Shown: positions 1 through 6,836 of the stretch, piece after piece | Layout: every line of letters begins with the position of its first letter | How positions within the stretch are numbered: position 1 is the stretch's first letter | NCBI GenBank assembly: GCA_036272735.1 | Contig: DATAYF010000645.1 | Span: forward strand, 1-13,943 | Length of the DNA stretch: 13,943 nucleotides | Source: DATAYF01 sp036272735 | GTDB lineage: Bacteria > Chloroflexota > Ktedonobacteria > Ktedonobacterales > Ktedonobacteraceae | Reading direction: 5' to 3' | Made by a program: the position numbers and the translations under genes | Notes under the pieces: generated by a model | Seen by the model: the letters and a program-made list of their open reading frames with translations, nothing else | What the model was told of the DNA's origin: nothing | Database searches by the model: none

Positions 1-53
1 CCGCAAATGGACGCAAACTGGTACGCCTCCAATCTCGCCTATAACGGTAGACG

Positions 54-228
54 CATAAAGCTTTGTTAATGGTTTCCGAAACCATTGACGTCCTTGTATG
101 TGTCCGGGACACATAAACGTTGCTTTATGGTTTTCCAGACCATAACAGACAGCTTGCTTAGCCCAATACATAAAGGGTTGTTAATGGTTTTCGGAAACCA
201 TTAACAACCCTTTATGTGTTAGCGACAC
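54..228. repeat. Three degenerate tandem units of ~58 bp, each hairpin-forming
   Basis: Units begin at about 54, 112 and 169, each opening with CATAAA(G/C). Units one and three align along about 60 positions with roughly a dozen mismatches and one indel, at an offset of 115-116 bases. The middle unit is more diverged but keeps CATAAA and an ATGGTTT...ACCAT core. Each unit folds: 65-75 with 79-89 (one G-T pair), 125-133 with 137-145 (one G-T pair), and 168-190 with 195-217 (perfect). An extra small palindrome sits at 97-115. The array lies 24 bases past the bioY stop and may continue left of the window. It is seen in the sequence; the function is unknown. It could be a palindromic intergenic repeat family or a 3' mRNA stabiliser. 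Confidence 0.75.
168..217. repeat. Perfect 23-bp hairpin downstream of bioY
   Basis: Arms 168-190 and 195-217 are perfect reverse complements with a four-base TCGG loop. It begins 35 bases past the bioY stop on the minus strand. No T-run follows the stem on either strand, so it does not look like a classic intrinsic terminator, although a stem this long could still stop 3' exonucleases or transcription. It is the best preserved of three related hairpin units. Confidence 0.8.
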
Positions 229-251
229 CAGAGAATTATTCCTGAACTATC

Positions 252-854
252 CTACTTGTGCGCGGAACGAACAATCATCCAGGCCGTGGGTAACAATAAA
301 GCGGCCACCACCAGCTTAAACAGGTCGCCGGGAATAAACGGCAACATACCAGCGATAAACGCCTGGTACAAGCTGATATGCGTCAGCAGTGCCAACCACG
401 ACACACCAATGGCATAAATAATCAGCGTGCCGGGCACCATCGCAAGCGCCGATGTCCAGAAGCTACGATCCAGACCACGCTCACAGAGCCAACCTACGGC
501 AAACGCCGCCAGTGGGAAGGCCCACAAGTAGCCAGCCGTAACTCCCAACAAATATGGGAAACCACCTGCACCGCCAGAGAACACCGGCAAGCCTGCCGCG
601 CCAGCAGCTAAATACGCCAGCATCGCGAGCGCGCCACGTTTACTGCCCAGTGCCGCGCCAGTGAGCAATACAAACAACGTTTGCAAGGTAATCGGCACTG
701 GCGTAAACGGCAAACGGATCTCCAGGCGCGACGTAACTGCAATCAGTGCCGCAAAACCAATTACTAACAGACCATCCCGCACGATATTCATACTACGCGA
801 TGGTCTGGCAGGCACAAGATAATCGACAAGCGTCGAACCAGGTGCAATAGCCAT
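252..854 (-). CDS. bioY: Biotin ECF transporter S component BioY
   Basis: Membrane-embedded substrate-binding (S) component for biotin uptake, which in most bacteria works with the shared ECF module EcfA-EcfA'-EcfT. The 200-aa length and about six hydrophobic segments fit the family. The stretch FTPVPITLQTLFVLLTGAAL followed by a Gly/Ala-rich GSKRGALAMLAYLAAGAAGLP region is the typical BioY core, and the Gly-rich segment GGAGGFPYLLG is also characteristic. I chose the ATG at 854 because AGGAG lies nine bases upstream; a longer reading frame to 896 has no ribosome-binding site. No ecfA or ecfT gene is beside it, so it either shares an energising module encoded elsewhere or works alone, as some BioY proteins are reported to do. 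It reads alone, with SRAP upstream on the same strand. Confidence 0.93.
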   Translation of the reverse strand: MAIAPGSTLVDYLVPARPSRSMNIVRDGLLVIGFAALIAVTSRLEIRLPFTPVPITLQTLFVLLTGAALGSKRGALAMLAYLAAGAAGLPVFSGGAGGFPYLLGVTAGYLWAFPLAAFAVGWLCERGLDRSFWTSALAMVPGTLIIYAIGVSWLALLTHISLYQAFIAGMLPFIPGDLFKLVVAALLLPTAWMIVRSAHK

Positions 855-917
855 CAAGAAATACTCCTTTACTCGTACTACATAAAAAGGGTGCATACTG
901 TAGTAGTAGCAACGAGT

Positions 918-926
918 ATTGTACCA
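918..926 (-). promoter_or_regulatory. Candidate extended -10 promoter for bioY
   Basis: On the minus strand TGG-TACAAT matches an extended -10 element (TGnTATAAT) with one mismatch in the hexamer. No good -35 is seen 17 bases upstream. It would start RNA near 911, about 57 bases before the bioY ATG. No BirA-type palindrome was seen beside it. Confidence 0.4.
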
Positions 927-965
927 TCTTTTGGCTACGCCACCTCTCGCTCTCTATGCACCACT

Positions 966-1619
966 TCAGGCCAGTAACTCCGCGCTATCGTATTTGGGAT
1001 TGTTGACCAGGCGCGATACCGGGCGCGCTATCATCTCTTCGGTTGGATACGGCGTGAGTAAATGCTGAGCAACCTCGACATCCTTCATCGCCGGATCGAG
1101 CCAATCCTCCTGCGCATCTCGCGCAAGAATGGCTGGCATGCGGTTATGAATGGTGGATAGTAGCTCGTTCGGTTGGGTGGTAATAATCGTACAGGTGCGC
1201 AACGTGTACCCATCAGGGCTCTTCCACGCATCCCACAGGCCCGCGAAAGCAAACGGCTCCTGATCCTTGAGCGTGATATACATAGGCGTTTTGGCCCGAT
1301 TCTCCTCTTTCCACTCGTAGAAGCCATCGGCAACAATTAAGCAACGTCGCGAGGACAATAAGCGCTTGAAACTGGGCTTCTCCGCCAATGTTTCCGCCCG
1401 CGCGTTGATCATGCGTGAACCTATACTCTCTTCTTTGGCCCACGAGGGAATCAAGCCCCAACGCAATATATCCAGGTGCGCCGAACCGTTGCGCATCACC
1501 GTTACCACATCCTGCGTCGGCGCGATGTTGTAGCGTGGTTGCGCCTGTACAGATGGCTCAACCCGAAAGGCCCGCGCAACTCTATCGATATCTAGCGTCA
1601 AAGTAAAACGACCGCACAT
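966..1619 (-). CDS. yedK: SRAP-domain abasic-site processing protein (HMCES/YedK family)
   Basis: Members of this family covalently trap abasic sites in single-stranded DNA through a thiazolidine link to Cys2, protecting them during replication; older annotations call them SOS response-associated peptidase. The protein starts MCGRF, so Cys2 is exposed after Met removal. Other active-site residues can be placed: Asn72 in MINARAE, Glu102 in GFYEWK and His158 in HNRMPAIL, with the NIAPTQ motif at 31-36. Length 217 aa is normal. AAGGAG lies seven bases upstream of the ATG. I saw no clear LexA box in the 213-base gap upstream, so SOS control is not supported here. It is transcribed in the same direction as bioY, 111 bases away, and could share a transcript or not. 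Confidence 0.95.
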   Translation of the reverse strand: MCGRFTLTLDIDRVARAFRVEPSVQAQPRYNIAPTQDVVTVMRNGSAHLDILRWGLIPSWAKEESIGSRMINARAETLAEKPSFKRLLSSRRCLIVADGFYEWKEENRAKTPMYITLKDQEPFAFAGLWDAWKSPDGYTLRTCTIITTQPNELLSTIHNRMPAILARDAQEDWLDPAMKDVEVAQHLLTPYPTEEMIARPVSRLVNNPKYDSAELLA

Positions 1620-1832
1620 ACTGCACTCCTTCCAATAGAATAAGCAAAAGAACGTGAGATTTTCACACTGGCTTACTCATACCCATTCTTTTTTAGTACG
1701 TTCCAAACGGTCGTAAACGTTGCGTCACATAGTGCCACCCTAAAACAAGCACGTGGAATACACACATTGCAACACCAAGGGATCATTGTCAGGCCAGAAC
1801 ACAGAGCACAAATCACGCGCACGACGTTTCAT

Positions 1833-2867
1833 TTATGCGCACAGCCAGGAGGTGGGAAAGAAGGGAAAATTTGTTTTTTTTATAGAGCCAGCGAATTCGT
1901 TTTTTTTATAGATGTGAATAATGGTTTTTTTTCGCGAGGTCGAGAAGGCGACTTTTTTTTGAGAGGTTGGGAAGACGCGTTTTTTTTGTGGGGCAGCATC
2001 TAGCCCGCGTCGCACCGCAAAATTGCTTTTTTTTGTAGCTGCTGATCGGCTCACTGGTAACACACGTCGCTGAGCAGTACCAGAATTGAAACCCGTTTTT
2101 TTTACTATTCCCGCGCGCCGCCGGCTTCGTCGTTGCCCCATGGACGTTCGACGAGCTACTTGTTGCTCAACGTTTAACTCGACCTGAGCACAATAATCGG
2201 ACCAGTAGACCGCCAGGTCAAAATCGGCGGCACGCACAAAGCGTTCTTCGCTCAGGCACACCGTTTGCATACGCGCGATACGGTACGCCCTGTACACCTG
2301 CTGGCACGCGCCGACCAGGTACCAATCGCCCGCCTTCGACACCAGGCCATACGGCTCTAGTAGCCAGGCGTGCTGGGAACCATCATCCGCCAGGTAGCGC
2401 ACGTGCAAGCAGCGCTCCTGCCACAACGCTTGTTGCGCGGTCTCTAAATTGGCCGTCACGTCGGGCGCGTGACCCCAGCACGAGGCATCGATGTAGACCC
2501 GTTGACAAGCCTGCTCAGCCTGTTCACGTGAAGGCGCGGGCAACGAGGCTGAAATCTTCAGCAGGGCATCGCCCAGCGCATCACCCAGACCCAGATCCGC
2601 CATCGGCGCACGTGAGCCAAGCAGGAAAAGCGCCTGCACCTCAGGCATCGTGAGTCCGGTCAAGCTGGTCTGGTAGCCATCCAGCAGGAAACAGCCGCCG
2701 CCAGGTCCTCGTTCGGTGTAGATGGGGATACCGGCGATACTCAAGGCTTCGAAATCGCGATAGATGGTGCGCTCTGACACTTCGAGCTGCTCCGCCAGGT
2801 CACGAGCCGTCATGCGGCCTCGCGTCTGTAGCAGCATCAGGATCGAGAGGAGCCGATCCGCACGCAT
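1833..2867 (-). CDS. HTH-WYL transcriptional regulator with missing WCX end and abnormal tail
   Basis: DNA-binding regulator of the DeoR-like HTH plus WYL type (YafY/PafC-like); such proteins sense a ligand or nucleic acid through WYL. Residues 1-60 hold the winged helix (RLLSILMLLQTRGRMTARDL, then SERTIYRDFEAL), followed by the usual PIYTERGPGGGCFLL wing. The WYL core is near residues 174-186 (PYGLVSKAGDWYLVG). Homology seems to stop after FDLAVYWSDY at about residue 225, where a WCX domain of about 80-90 residues would normally follow. Instead there is an Arg-rich stretch and then an 89-residue basic tail with KKxxF repeats, encoded across seven A8 tracts. I chose the ATG at 2867 because GGAGG lies nine bases upstream; the frame opens at 2915 but without an RBS. 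Whether the tail is translated and the regulator works is unknown; it may be a 3'-truncated gene reading into repeat DNA. Confidence 0.8.
   Translation of the reverse strand: MRADRLLSILMLLQTRGRMTARDLAEQLEVSERTIYRDFEALSIAGIPIYTERGPGGGCFLLDGYQTSLTGLTMPEVQALFLLGSRAPMADLGLGDALGDALLKISASLPAPSREQAEQACQRVYIDASCWGHAPDVTANLETAQQALWQERCLHVRYLADDGSQHAWLLEPYGLVSKAGDWYLVGACQQVYRAYRIARMQTVCLSEERFVRAADFDLAVYWSDYCAQVELNVEQQVARRTSMGQRRSRRRAGIVKKTGFNSGTAQRRVLPVSRSAATKKSNFAVRRGLDAAPQKKRVFPTSQKKVAFSTSRKKTIIHIYKKNEFAGSIKKTNFPFFPTSWLCA
1874..2103. repeat. Cluster of seven exact T8/A8 tracts
   Basis: On the plus strand runs of exactly eight T start at 1874, 1900, 1925, 1953, 1980, 2027 and 2096. The first five are spaced 25-28 bases apart, the last two gaps are 47 and 69. 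No other run of eight T or A was noticed in the window. Read on the minus strand each is A8 followed by C or G, and in six of seven TTC or TTT follows shortly after. The segments between tracts are unrelated or only weakly alike. The cluster coincides with the abnormal 3' end of the WYL regulator. Confidence 0.9.
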
Positions 2868-2984
2868 AAAAATAGACCTCCAATTGCAGTAAAGGGGGCT
2901 TTTGTTATAAGACAATAAAAAGTCTTTCGAGTCGCAAGAGGAAGTATACCATTTTTTGCGCCCAAAAGCCAGTAGTGACGGGGG

Positions 2985-3028
2985 ATAACTGAGATGTCGC
3001 GGGCTTACGTCCGCGACATCTCAGTTAT
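2985..3028. repeat. Isolated long hairpin after the opu operon
   Basis: Arms 2985-3002 and 3011-3028 pair perfectly over 18 bp, and two more pairs (one G-T) close a TTAC loop. It starts seven bases past the stop of the substrate-binding protein gene, read on the minus strand. In that direction the stem is followed by C-rich sequence, not T, so it is not a canonical terminator for the operon. On the plus strand a T5 follows three bases later, but no plus-strand gene lies upstream. It may be a mobile palindromic repeat or a 3'-end stabiliser. Confidence 0.7.
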
Positions 3029-3034
3029 GTATTT

Positions 3035-3964
3035 TTACAGTAATCCTTTTGACGTCAAGAACTGTTTGGCAACATCGTCTGCCGACTTATGCTGCACATC
3101 TACCTGATAGTTAAGCTGCTTCATGGTATCATCACTAATTTTTCCCGACAGCTCATTCAGTATCGACTTTATTTCGGGGTGCGCTTTTAGCGTGCTCTCA
3201 CGCACAATTGGCGCGGCGTAGTAGGGCGGGAAGAGACTTTTATTGTCCTTCAGGACAACCAAGTTGTACTTAATAAGCTCTCCATCGGTTGAGTATGCAT
3301 CGGTGACCTGGATCTGATTGTTAGCAACTGCCTCGTATTTCAAACCGACATCAATCTGCTTGGTCGATTGAAAGTGTAGGCCGTACTTCTTGGTGAGCGC
3401 GGGGTACCCATCATCTTGCCGGACGTAGAACTCGGGATCTGCACCAAATACCATTTGCGATGACACAGACGCTAAATCAGAGATGGTCTTCAGGTGATAC
3501 TTTTCGGCGGCAGCTTTAGGAACAGCAATAGCGTACGTATTGTTGAAGCCCATAGGATCGAGCCAATCGACTTGGTACTGTTGTGCATAATCCTGCTTTA
3601 CGGTCTGGTACACCTGATCGGGATTACTATTCACCGGCTTCTTCAAAATATCCACCAGGCCGGTTCCCGTGTACTCGCCGTAAGCATCAAGCTGGCCGTT
3701 TTGTAGCGAAGTCCACGCGACCAGGGTTGAGGCAAGATCTGGCTTATTCTCAACTTTTACGCCCTTCAGCTTCGCCTTCAAAAGATAGTACATCATGTCA
3801 CCAATCACGATGTTTTCAGTAAAGTTCTTCGATCCGATCACGACGGTTCCGCTATCATGCGCAGGGGCACTCCCAGCACTGCTTGAAGGTCCAAACCCGC
3901 AAGCACTCACCATGACAAGCAATGCCATGAGCATAAGGCATGTAGAAGCTATCTTCTTCATCAT
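3035..3964 (-). CDS. opuCC: Quaternary-amine ABC transporter substrate-binding lipoprotein (OpuCC/OsmX-like)
   Basis: Captures glycine betaine, choline, carnitine or similar solutes outside the membrane and hands them to the two permeases. The 309-aa precursor has a lipoprotein signal: MMKK, a hydrophobic core and lipobox VSAC with the lipid-bearing Cys at position 22. Family signatures are GSKNFTENIVIGDMM near the mature N terminus, GEYTGTG near residue 100 and NNTYAIAV near 143. It is the last gene of the operon, 27 bases after the downstream permease. GAAGAAAGATG upstream of the ATG is a weak purine-rich RBS, and a second ATG follows at once. The exact ligand cannot be told from sequence by eye. 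Confidence 0.92.
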   Translation of the reverse strand: MMKKIASTCLMLMALLVMVSACGFGPSSSAGSAPAHDSGTVVIGSKNFTENIVIGDMMYYLLKAKLKGVKVENKPDLASTLVAWTSLQNGQLDAYGEYTGTGLVDILKKPVNSNPDQVYQTVKQDYAQQYQVDWLDPMGFNNTYAIAVPKAAAEKYHLKTISDLASVSSQMVFGADPEFYVRQDDGYPALTKKYGLHFQSTKQIDVGLKYEAVANNQIQVTDAYSTDGELIKYNLVVLKDNKSLFPPYYAAPIVRESTLKAHPEIKSILNELSGKISDDTMKQLNYQVDVQHKSADDVAKQFLTSKGLL

Positions 3965-3991
3965 TGTTCATCTTTCTTCTCTGAAAATAAA

Positions 3992-4609
3992 TTACCGCGC
4001 CGCTGTTGCTCTCGATAACCTGCGCTCCAGCAGCGACAGCAGGATCTCAAACAGGATTGCCAGCAACCCAGCAGGAATGGCTCCGGCCAACATCGTTGGC
4101 ACATCGATAATTTGTAAACCGCGATAGATCAGCACACCAAGGCCACCCGAACCGACAAATACCCCGATAGTCGCGATGCCAATTGCGGTCACCAACGAAA
4201 CCCGCAGGCCAGTCAGGATGACAGGAAATGCTAAAGGGAACTCGATCTGGCGAAAAACCTCACCGGAGGTCATACCCATCCCCTTACCAATCTCATGGTA
4301 CGCCGGGTCCACACCCTCAAGGCCTTCGTACGTATTCTGAAGGACTGGCAGAATAGCGTAGAGCGATAGTCCCACGATCAGCGTAGTATCGCCCAGGCCA
4401 AACGCCAACAGCAGAAAAGCCAGCAGAGCAATGCCGGGAATAGTCTGAATAATCTCAGCCAATCCGATCAACACAGCAGCCAGGCGGGGTCGCCGGCGCA
4501 TCCAGGTTGCCAACACAAAGCCCACAATACTCCCAATTAACGTTCCAAGGATCGAGAGGTACAGATGTTGCAATGTGAGCGCAACGACATTGGATAGATT
4601 TACGCCCAT
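3992..4609 (-). CDS. opuCD: Quaternary-amine ABC transporter permease (second of two)
   Basis: Inner-membrane translocation subunit of the BPD_transp_1 fold, 205 aa, with about five to six hydrophobic segments. The EAA-type coupling loop that docks to the ATPase is visible as HEIGKGMGMTSGEVFRQIEF followed by PLAFPVILTG. The ATG shares one base with the TGA of the upstream permease (TGATG), and GGAGG lies within the end of that gene, which suggests translational coupling. Being a permease alone without a fused binding domain, it needs the separate lipoprotein encoded next. The naming as CB or CD is arbitrary because the two permeases are alike. Confidence 0.92.
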   Translation of the reverse strand: MGVNLSNVVALTLQHLYLSILGTLIGSIVGFVLATWMRRRPRLAAVLIGLAEIIQTIPGIALLAFLLLAFGLGDTTLIVGLSLYAILPVLQNTYEGLEGVDPAYHEIGKGMGMTSGEVFRQIEFPLAFPVILTGLRVSLVTAIGIATIGVFVGSGGLGVLIYRGLQIIDVPTMLAGAIPAGLLAILFEILLSLLERRLSRATAAR

Positions 4610-5259
4610 CAGCCTCTTACCTCCGTCCTCAAGCCGCGCGGTGTAATGAGACGCCGCACGATGCCAAATACGAACCCGATGACCAACGCCAACAACGCAG
4701 CCGGAATGGCCCCGGCCATCAGCATTGAAGCATCGTAGCTGGAAAGGCCAGCGAAGATTAAATTACCTAAGCCGCCTGCACCAATCAACGCCGCCAGGGT
4801 CGCCCAACTCACCAAATAGGTTGCAGCAAGACGAATGCCCGTCACAATGACCGGCGCGGCCAGCGGCAACTCTACCATATACAGAATTTCCCACGAGGTC
4901 ATGCCCTGACCGCGCGCTGCATCAATTACCGAGGCATCGACAGAGCGTATGCCGATGTACGTGTTACGCACAATAGGCAATAGCGAGTAAAGGAAAAGCA
5001 CCGTGATCGCCGGTCGCGTACCAATGCCGAGAAATGGGATCACGAGCGCAAAAAATACCAGGCTTGGAATCGTCTGGAAGACCGATACCACAGCGATTAC
5101 CGGCGCAGACCAGCGAGGGAAGCGGGTCAAAATAATACCAAGTGGTAAAGCAACCACGATTCCGAGGCCCAACGCAACTCCTGTTATGTACAGGTGTGGC
5201 CCTATATCCTGCATAATCTGTAAGCCGTACGCGCTCCAAAAATCTGCGAGTCCATTCAT
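4609..5259 (-). CDS. opuCB: Quaternary-amine ABC transporter permease (first of two)
   Basis: Membrane subunit paired with the downstream permease to form a heterodimeric channel. It is 216 aa with a hydrophilic N terminus followed by several membrane segments; the EAA loop reads VIDAARGQGMTSWEILYMVE then LPLAAPVIVTG. The start lies three bases after the ATPase stop, and the RBS GGAGGAG is embedded in the last ATPase codons, again pointing to coupling. Motifs VFQTIPSLVFFAL and LYSLLPIVRNTY are typical of OpuC/OsmY/OsmW-type permeases. Confidence 0.92.
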   Translation of the reverse strand: MNGLADFWSAYGLQIMQDIGPHLYITGVALGLGIVVALPLGIILTRFPRWSAPVIAVVSVFQTIPSLVFFALVIPFLGIGTRPAITVLFLYSLLPIVRNTYIGIRSVDASVIDAARGQGMTSWEILYMVELPLAAPVIVTGIRLAATYLVSWATLAALIGAGGLGNLIFAGLSSYDASMLMAGAIPAALLALVIGFVFGIVRRLITPRGLRTEVRG

Positions 5260-5262
5260 ACG

Positions 5263-6369
5263 CTACTCCTCCCCCATCACGCCCGATAGGACCTTAATAG
5301 CCGAGCGCTGCGTGGCCACACCAACCAGTCGGTGCTCTTTATCGACCACCGGCAGTGCTTCGGCCTCGCCATCAGCCAGCCGTTTCAGCATCTCGTTGGG
5401 TGAGTCCGTTTCTTTCACAGCCACCAGGTTTCCATCCGTCCAGCGCGAGATATTCCACTGATCTCCATCCCCTGCCATCTCGTGGGCGCTACCCTTGAGC
5501 ACGCCGTTAACATCAAGCCAACACCATAAAGGCACATTCGCTATCTGCACAATGCGCCCATGCTCAGAACTCTCCTGGCAAATGTGCGGCTCATCTATTT
5601 GCATAAATTGTCGCACCGAAGCGACCTTCGTCTTTGGAAATGTGAAAAAACGACCGATGAATGTAGCAACAAAGTCGTCCTTAGGGGCATTGAGCAACTC
5701 ATCAGGCGTGCCCACCTGGTGCAATTGACCATCGCGTAGAATAGCGATACGATCACCTAAGCGCATGGCCTCGTTGATGTCGTGGGTGACAAATATCACC
5801 GTCTTTTGAAGCTTGGCCTGTAAACGTTTGAGTTCCGTCTGTAAAACCTCGCGGCTGATCGGGTCCAATGCGCCGAACGGTTCGTCCATAAGGATGACAG
5901 GAGGATCGGTTGCCAACGCACGCAGCACGCCAACGCGCTGCTGCTGACCACCTGAAAGTTGTCGCGGATAGCGAGAGGCAAATGTGTCATAGCCCATATC
6001 TACCATTTCGAGCAATTCTCGGGTTCGCTGACGCCGCCGACTCTTGTCCCATTTCAAAAGTCGAGGCACAAGCTCGATATTTTGCTCGATGGTCATATGG
6101 GGCAACAGGCCCGTCTGCTGAATGGTGTAACCGATGCCACGCCGCAGCTCAATTGGATCATAGCTGCGTACATCGCGTCCATCAACATAAATAGCGCCAC
6201 TCGTTGGCTCCTCCAAGCGGTTGACCATGCGCAAGCTCGTTGTCTTGCCGCAACCAGATGGCCCAATCAATACCAGCAACTCGCCGGACTGCACTTCGAG
6301 CGACAGGTCATTGACGGCTGGTTGATTGCCTACATACGTTTTTGTAACGTTCTCGAACTTCACACCCAA
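5263..6369 (-). CDS. opuCA: Quaternary-amine ABC transporter ATPase with CBS region (OpuCA-like)
   Basis: Energises uptake by ATP hydrolysis at the cytoplasmic face. All ABC motifs are present: Walker A GPSGCGKTT, Q-loop IQQTGLLPH, signature LSGGQQQRVG, Walker B VILMDEPFGALD and switch histidine in FVTHD. After the ATPase core a C-terminal CBS motif is visible (EALPVVDKEHRLVGVATQRS), which in family members senses ionic strength or c-di-AMP; the first CBS half is hard to recognise. I place the start at TTG 6369, six bases after AGGAG; GTG 6363 would give the family-like MKFENV start but with a 12-base spacing, and ATG 6405 has no RBS. It is the first gene of the four-gene operon. Confidence 0.93.
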   Translation of the reverse strand: MGVKFENVTKTYVGNQPAVNDLSLEVQSGELLVLIGPSGCGKTTSLRMVNRLEEPTSGAIYVDGRDVRSYDPIELRRGIGYTIQQTGLLPHMTIEQNIELVPRLLKWDKSRRRQRTRELLEMVDMGYDTFASRYPRQLSGGQQQRVGVLRALATDPPVILMDEPFGALDPISREVLQTELKRLQAKLQKTVIFVTHDINEAMRLGDRIAILRDGQLHQVGTPDELLNAPKDDFVATFIGRFFTFPKTKVASVRQFMQIDEPHICQESSEHGRIVQIANVPLWCWLDVNGVLKGSAHEMAGDGDQWNISRWTDGNLVAVKETDSPNEMLKRLADGEAEALPVVDKEHRLVGVATQRSAIKVLSGVMGEE

Positions 6370-6383
6370 GTGAATCTCCTCTC

Positions 6384-6401
6384 GGAGCAGGCTAATGCTC
6401 C
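6384..6401 (-). promoter_or_regulatory. Small hairpin just upstream of the opu Shine-Dalgarno
   Basis: GGAGCA (6384-6389) pairs with TGCTCC (6396-6401) around a six-base loop. The stem ends only a few bases before the AGGAG of the ATPase gene. It might alter access to that site. No known riboswitch fold was recognised. Confidence 0.4.
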
Positions 6402-6594
6402 ACATATTGGTTACTAATCTTCACAAAAATAGCTGTCTCAATCCAGGCTTTGCACGACCAATACAGACAATACTTGTGAGACATCAAGGATGGATTCTGC
6501 CAAGATAAATTACTGTGTTCTGAGGTTTAGCAAAGCGGGCCGAGGGGATACACGAGGGAAGAATGCACTTTTAAGCTAAACCAATTCAGATTTA

Positions 6595-6623
6595 AGTATA
6601 AAAATATATCGCCTGCTTGTCAA
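6595..6623 (-). promoter_or_regulatory. Sigma-70-type promoter of the opu operon
   Basis: On the minus strand TTGACA (6618-6623), a 17-base spacer and TATACT (6595-6600) match the housekeeping consensus at 11 of 12 positions. Transcription would begin near 6588, leaving a leader of about 220 bases before the ATPase start. Confidence 0.75.
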
Positions 6624-6707
6624 TGGGATCGAAGGTATCAAATGCAACCCTCGATTTCATTGAACTCAACGATAGAAAAAGGTGAAAATGTTTTGCATTT
6701 ACTACAC

Positions 6708-6791
6708 TTATGTACACTAATATACGTATAACTATTCGTACGTTCTCTCACGGAAAGGACCAGGCTAATCTAAGGCTACTAGTGTACATAA
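6708..6791. promoter_or_regulatory. 12-bp inverted repeat pair, operator-like
   Basis: TTATGTACACTA at 6708-6719 is repeated as its exact reverse complement at 6780-6791, 60 bases apart. Each half holds the small palindrome TGTACA. A second perfect palindrome, TATACGTATA, lies at 6721-6730. The pair sits between the two divergent promoters, as operator sites often do. No cognate regulator can be named. Confidence 0.45.
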
Positions 6792-6827
6792 AATACGGTG
6801 CTCACCTGATGGCGTCTAGACAGGATT

Positions 6828-6836
6828 TGCTATAGT
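6828..6836 (+). promoter_or_regulatory. Candidate extended -10 promoter for the HemA-like gene
   Basis: TGC-TATAGT matches the extended -10 pattern with one mismatch. It lies about 70 bases ahead of the ATG at 6904. There is no convincing -35 hexamer. Confidence 0.4.

Noticed and set aside
168..217. BirA-type biotin operator (TTGTTAA...TTAACAA arms)
   Set aside because: The arms look alike, but spacing between nine-base half-sites is 12, not about 15, and the site is downstream of bioY, not at its promoter. It is part of a repeat array.
1620..1832. SOS box upstream of the SRAP gene
   Set aside because: GGAACGT occurs once but without the mirror half of a Gram-positive or Gram-negative LexA site.
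1874..2103. CRISPR array
   Set aside because: The repeated part is only eight identical bases and spacers range from 17 to 61 bases. No cas gene is near.
1874..2103. Series of intrinsic terminators on the plus strand
   Set aside because: The T8 tracts are not preceded by GC-rich stems, and no plus-strand gene lies upstream.
1874..2103. Phased A-tract DNA bend
   Set aside because: Gaps of 25-28 bases equal about 2.5 helical turns, so successive tracts face opposite sides and would not add up to a bend.
1836..2160. Simple frameshift in the WYL gene
   Set aside because: I read the other minus-strand frames through this part and found stops and no WCX-like sequence, so a single indel does not restore the domain.
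5003..5461. Plus-strand open frame over the opu ATPase and permease
   Set aside because: Overlaps two strongly supported minus-strand genes, with no RBS and no recognisable protein.
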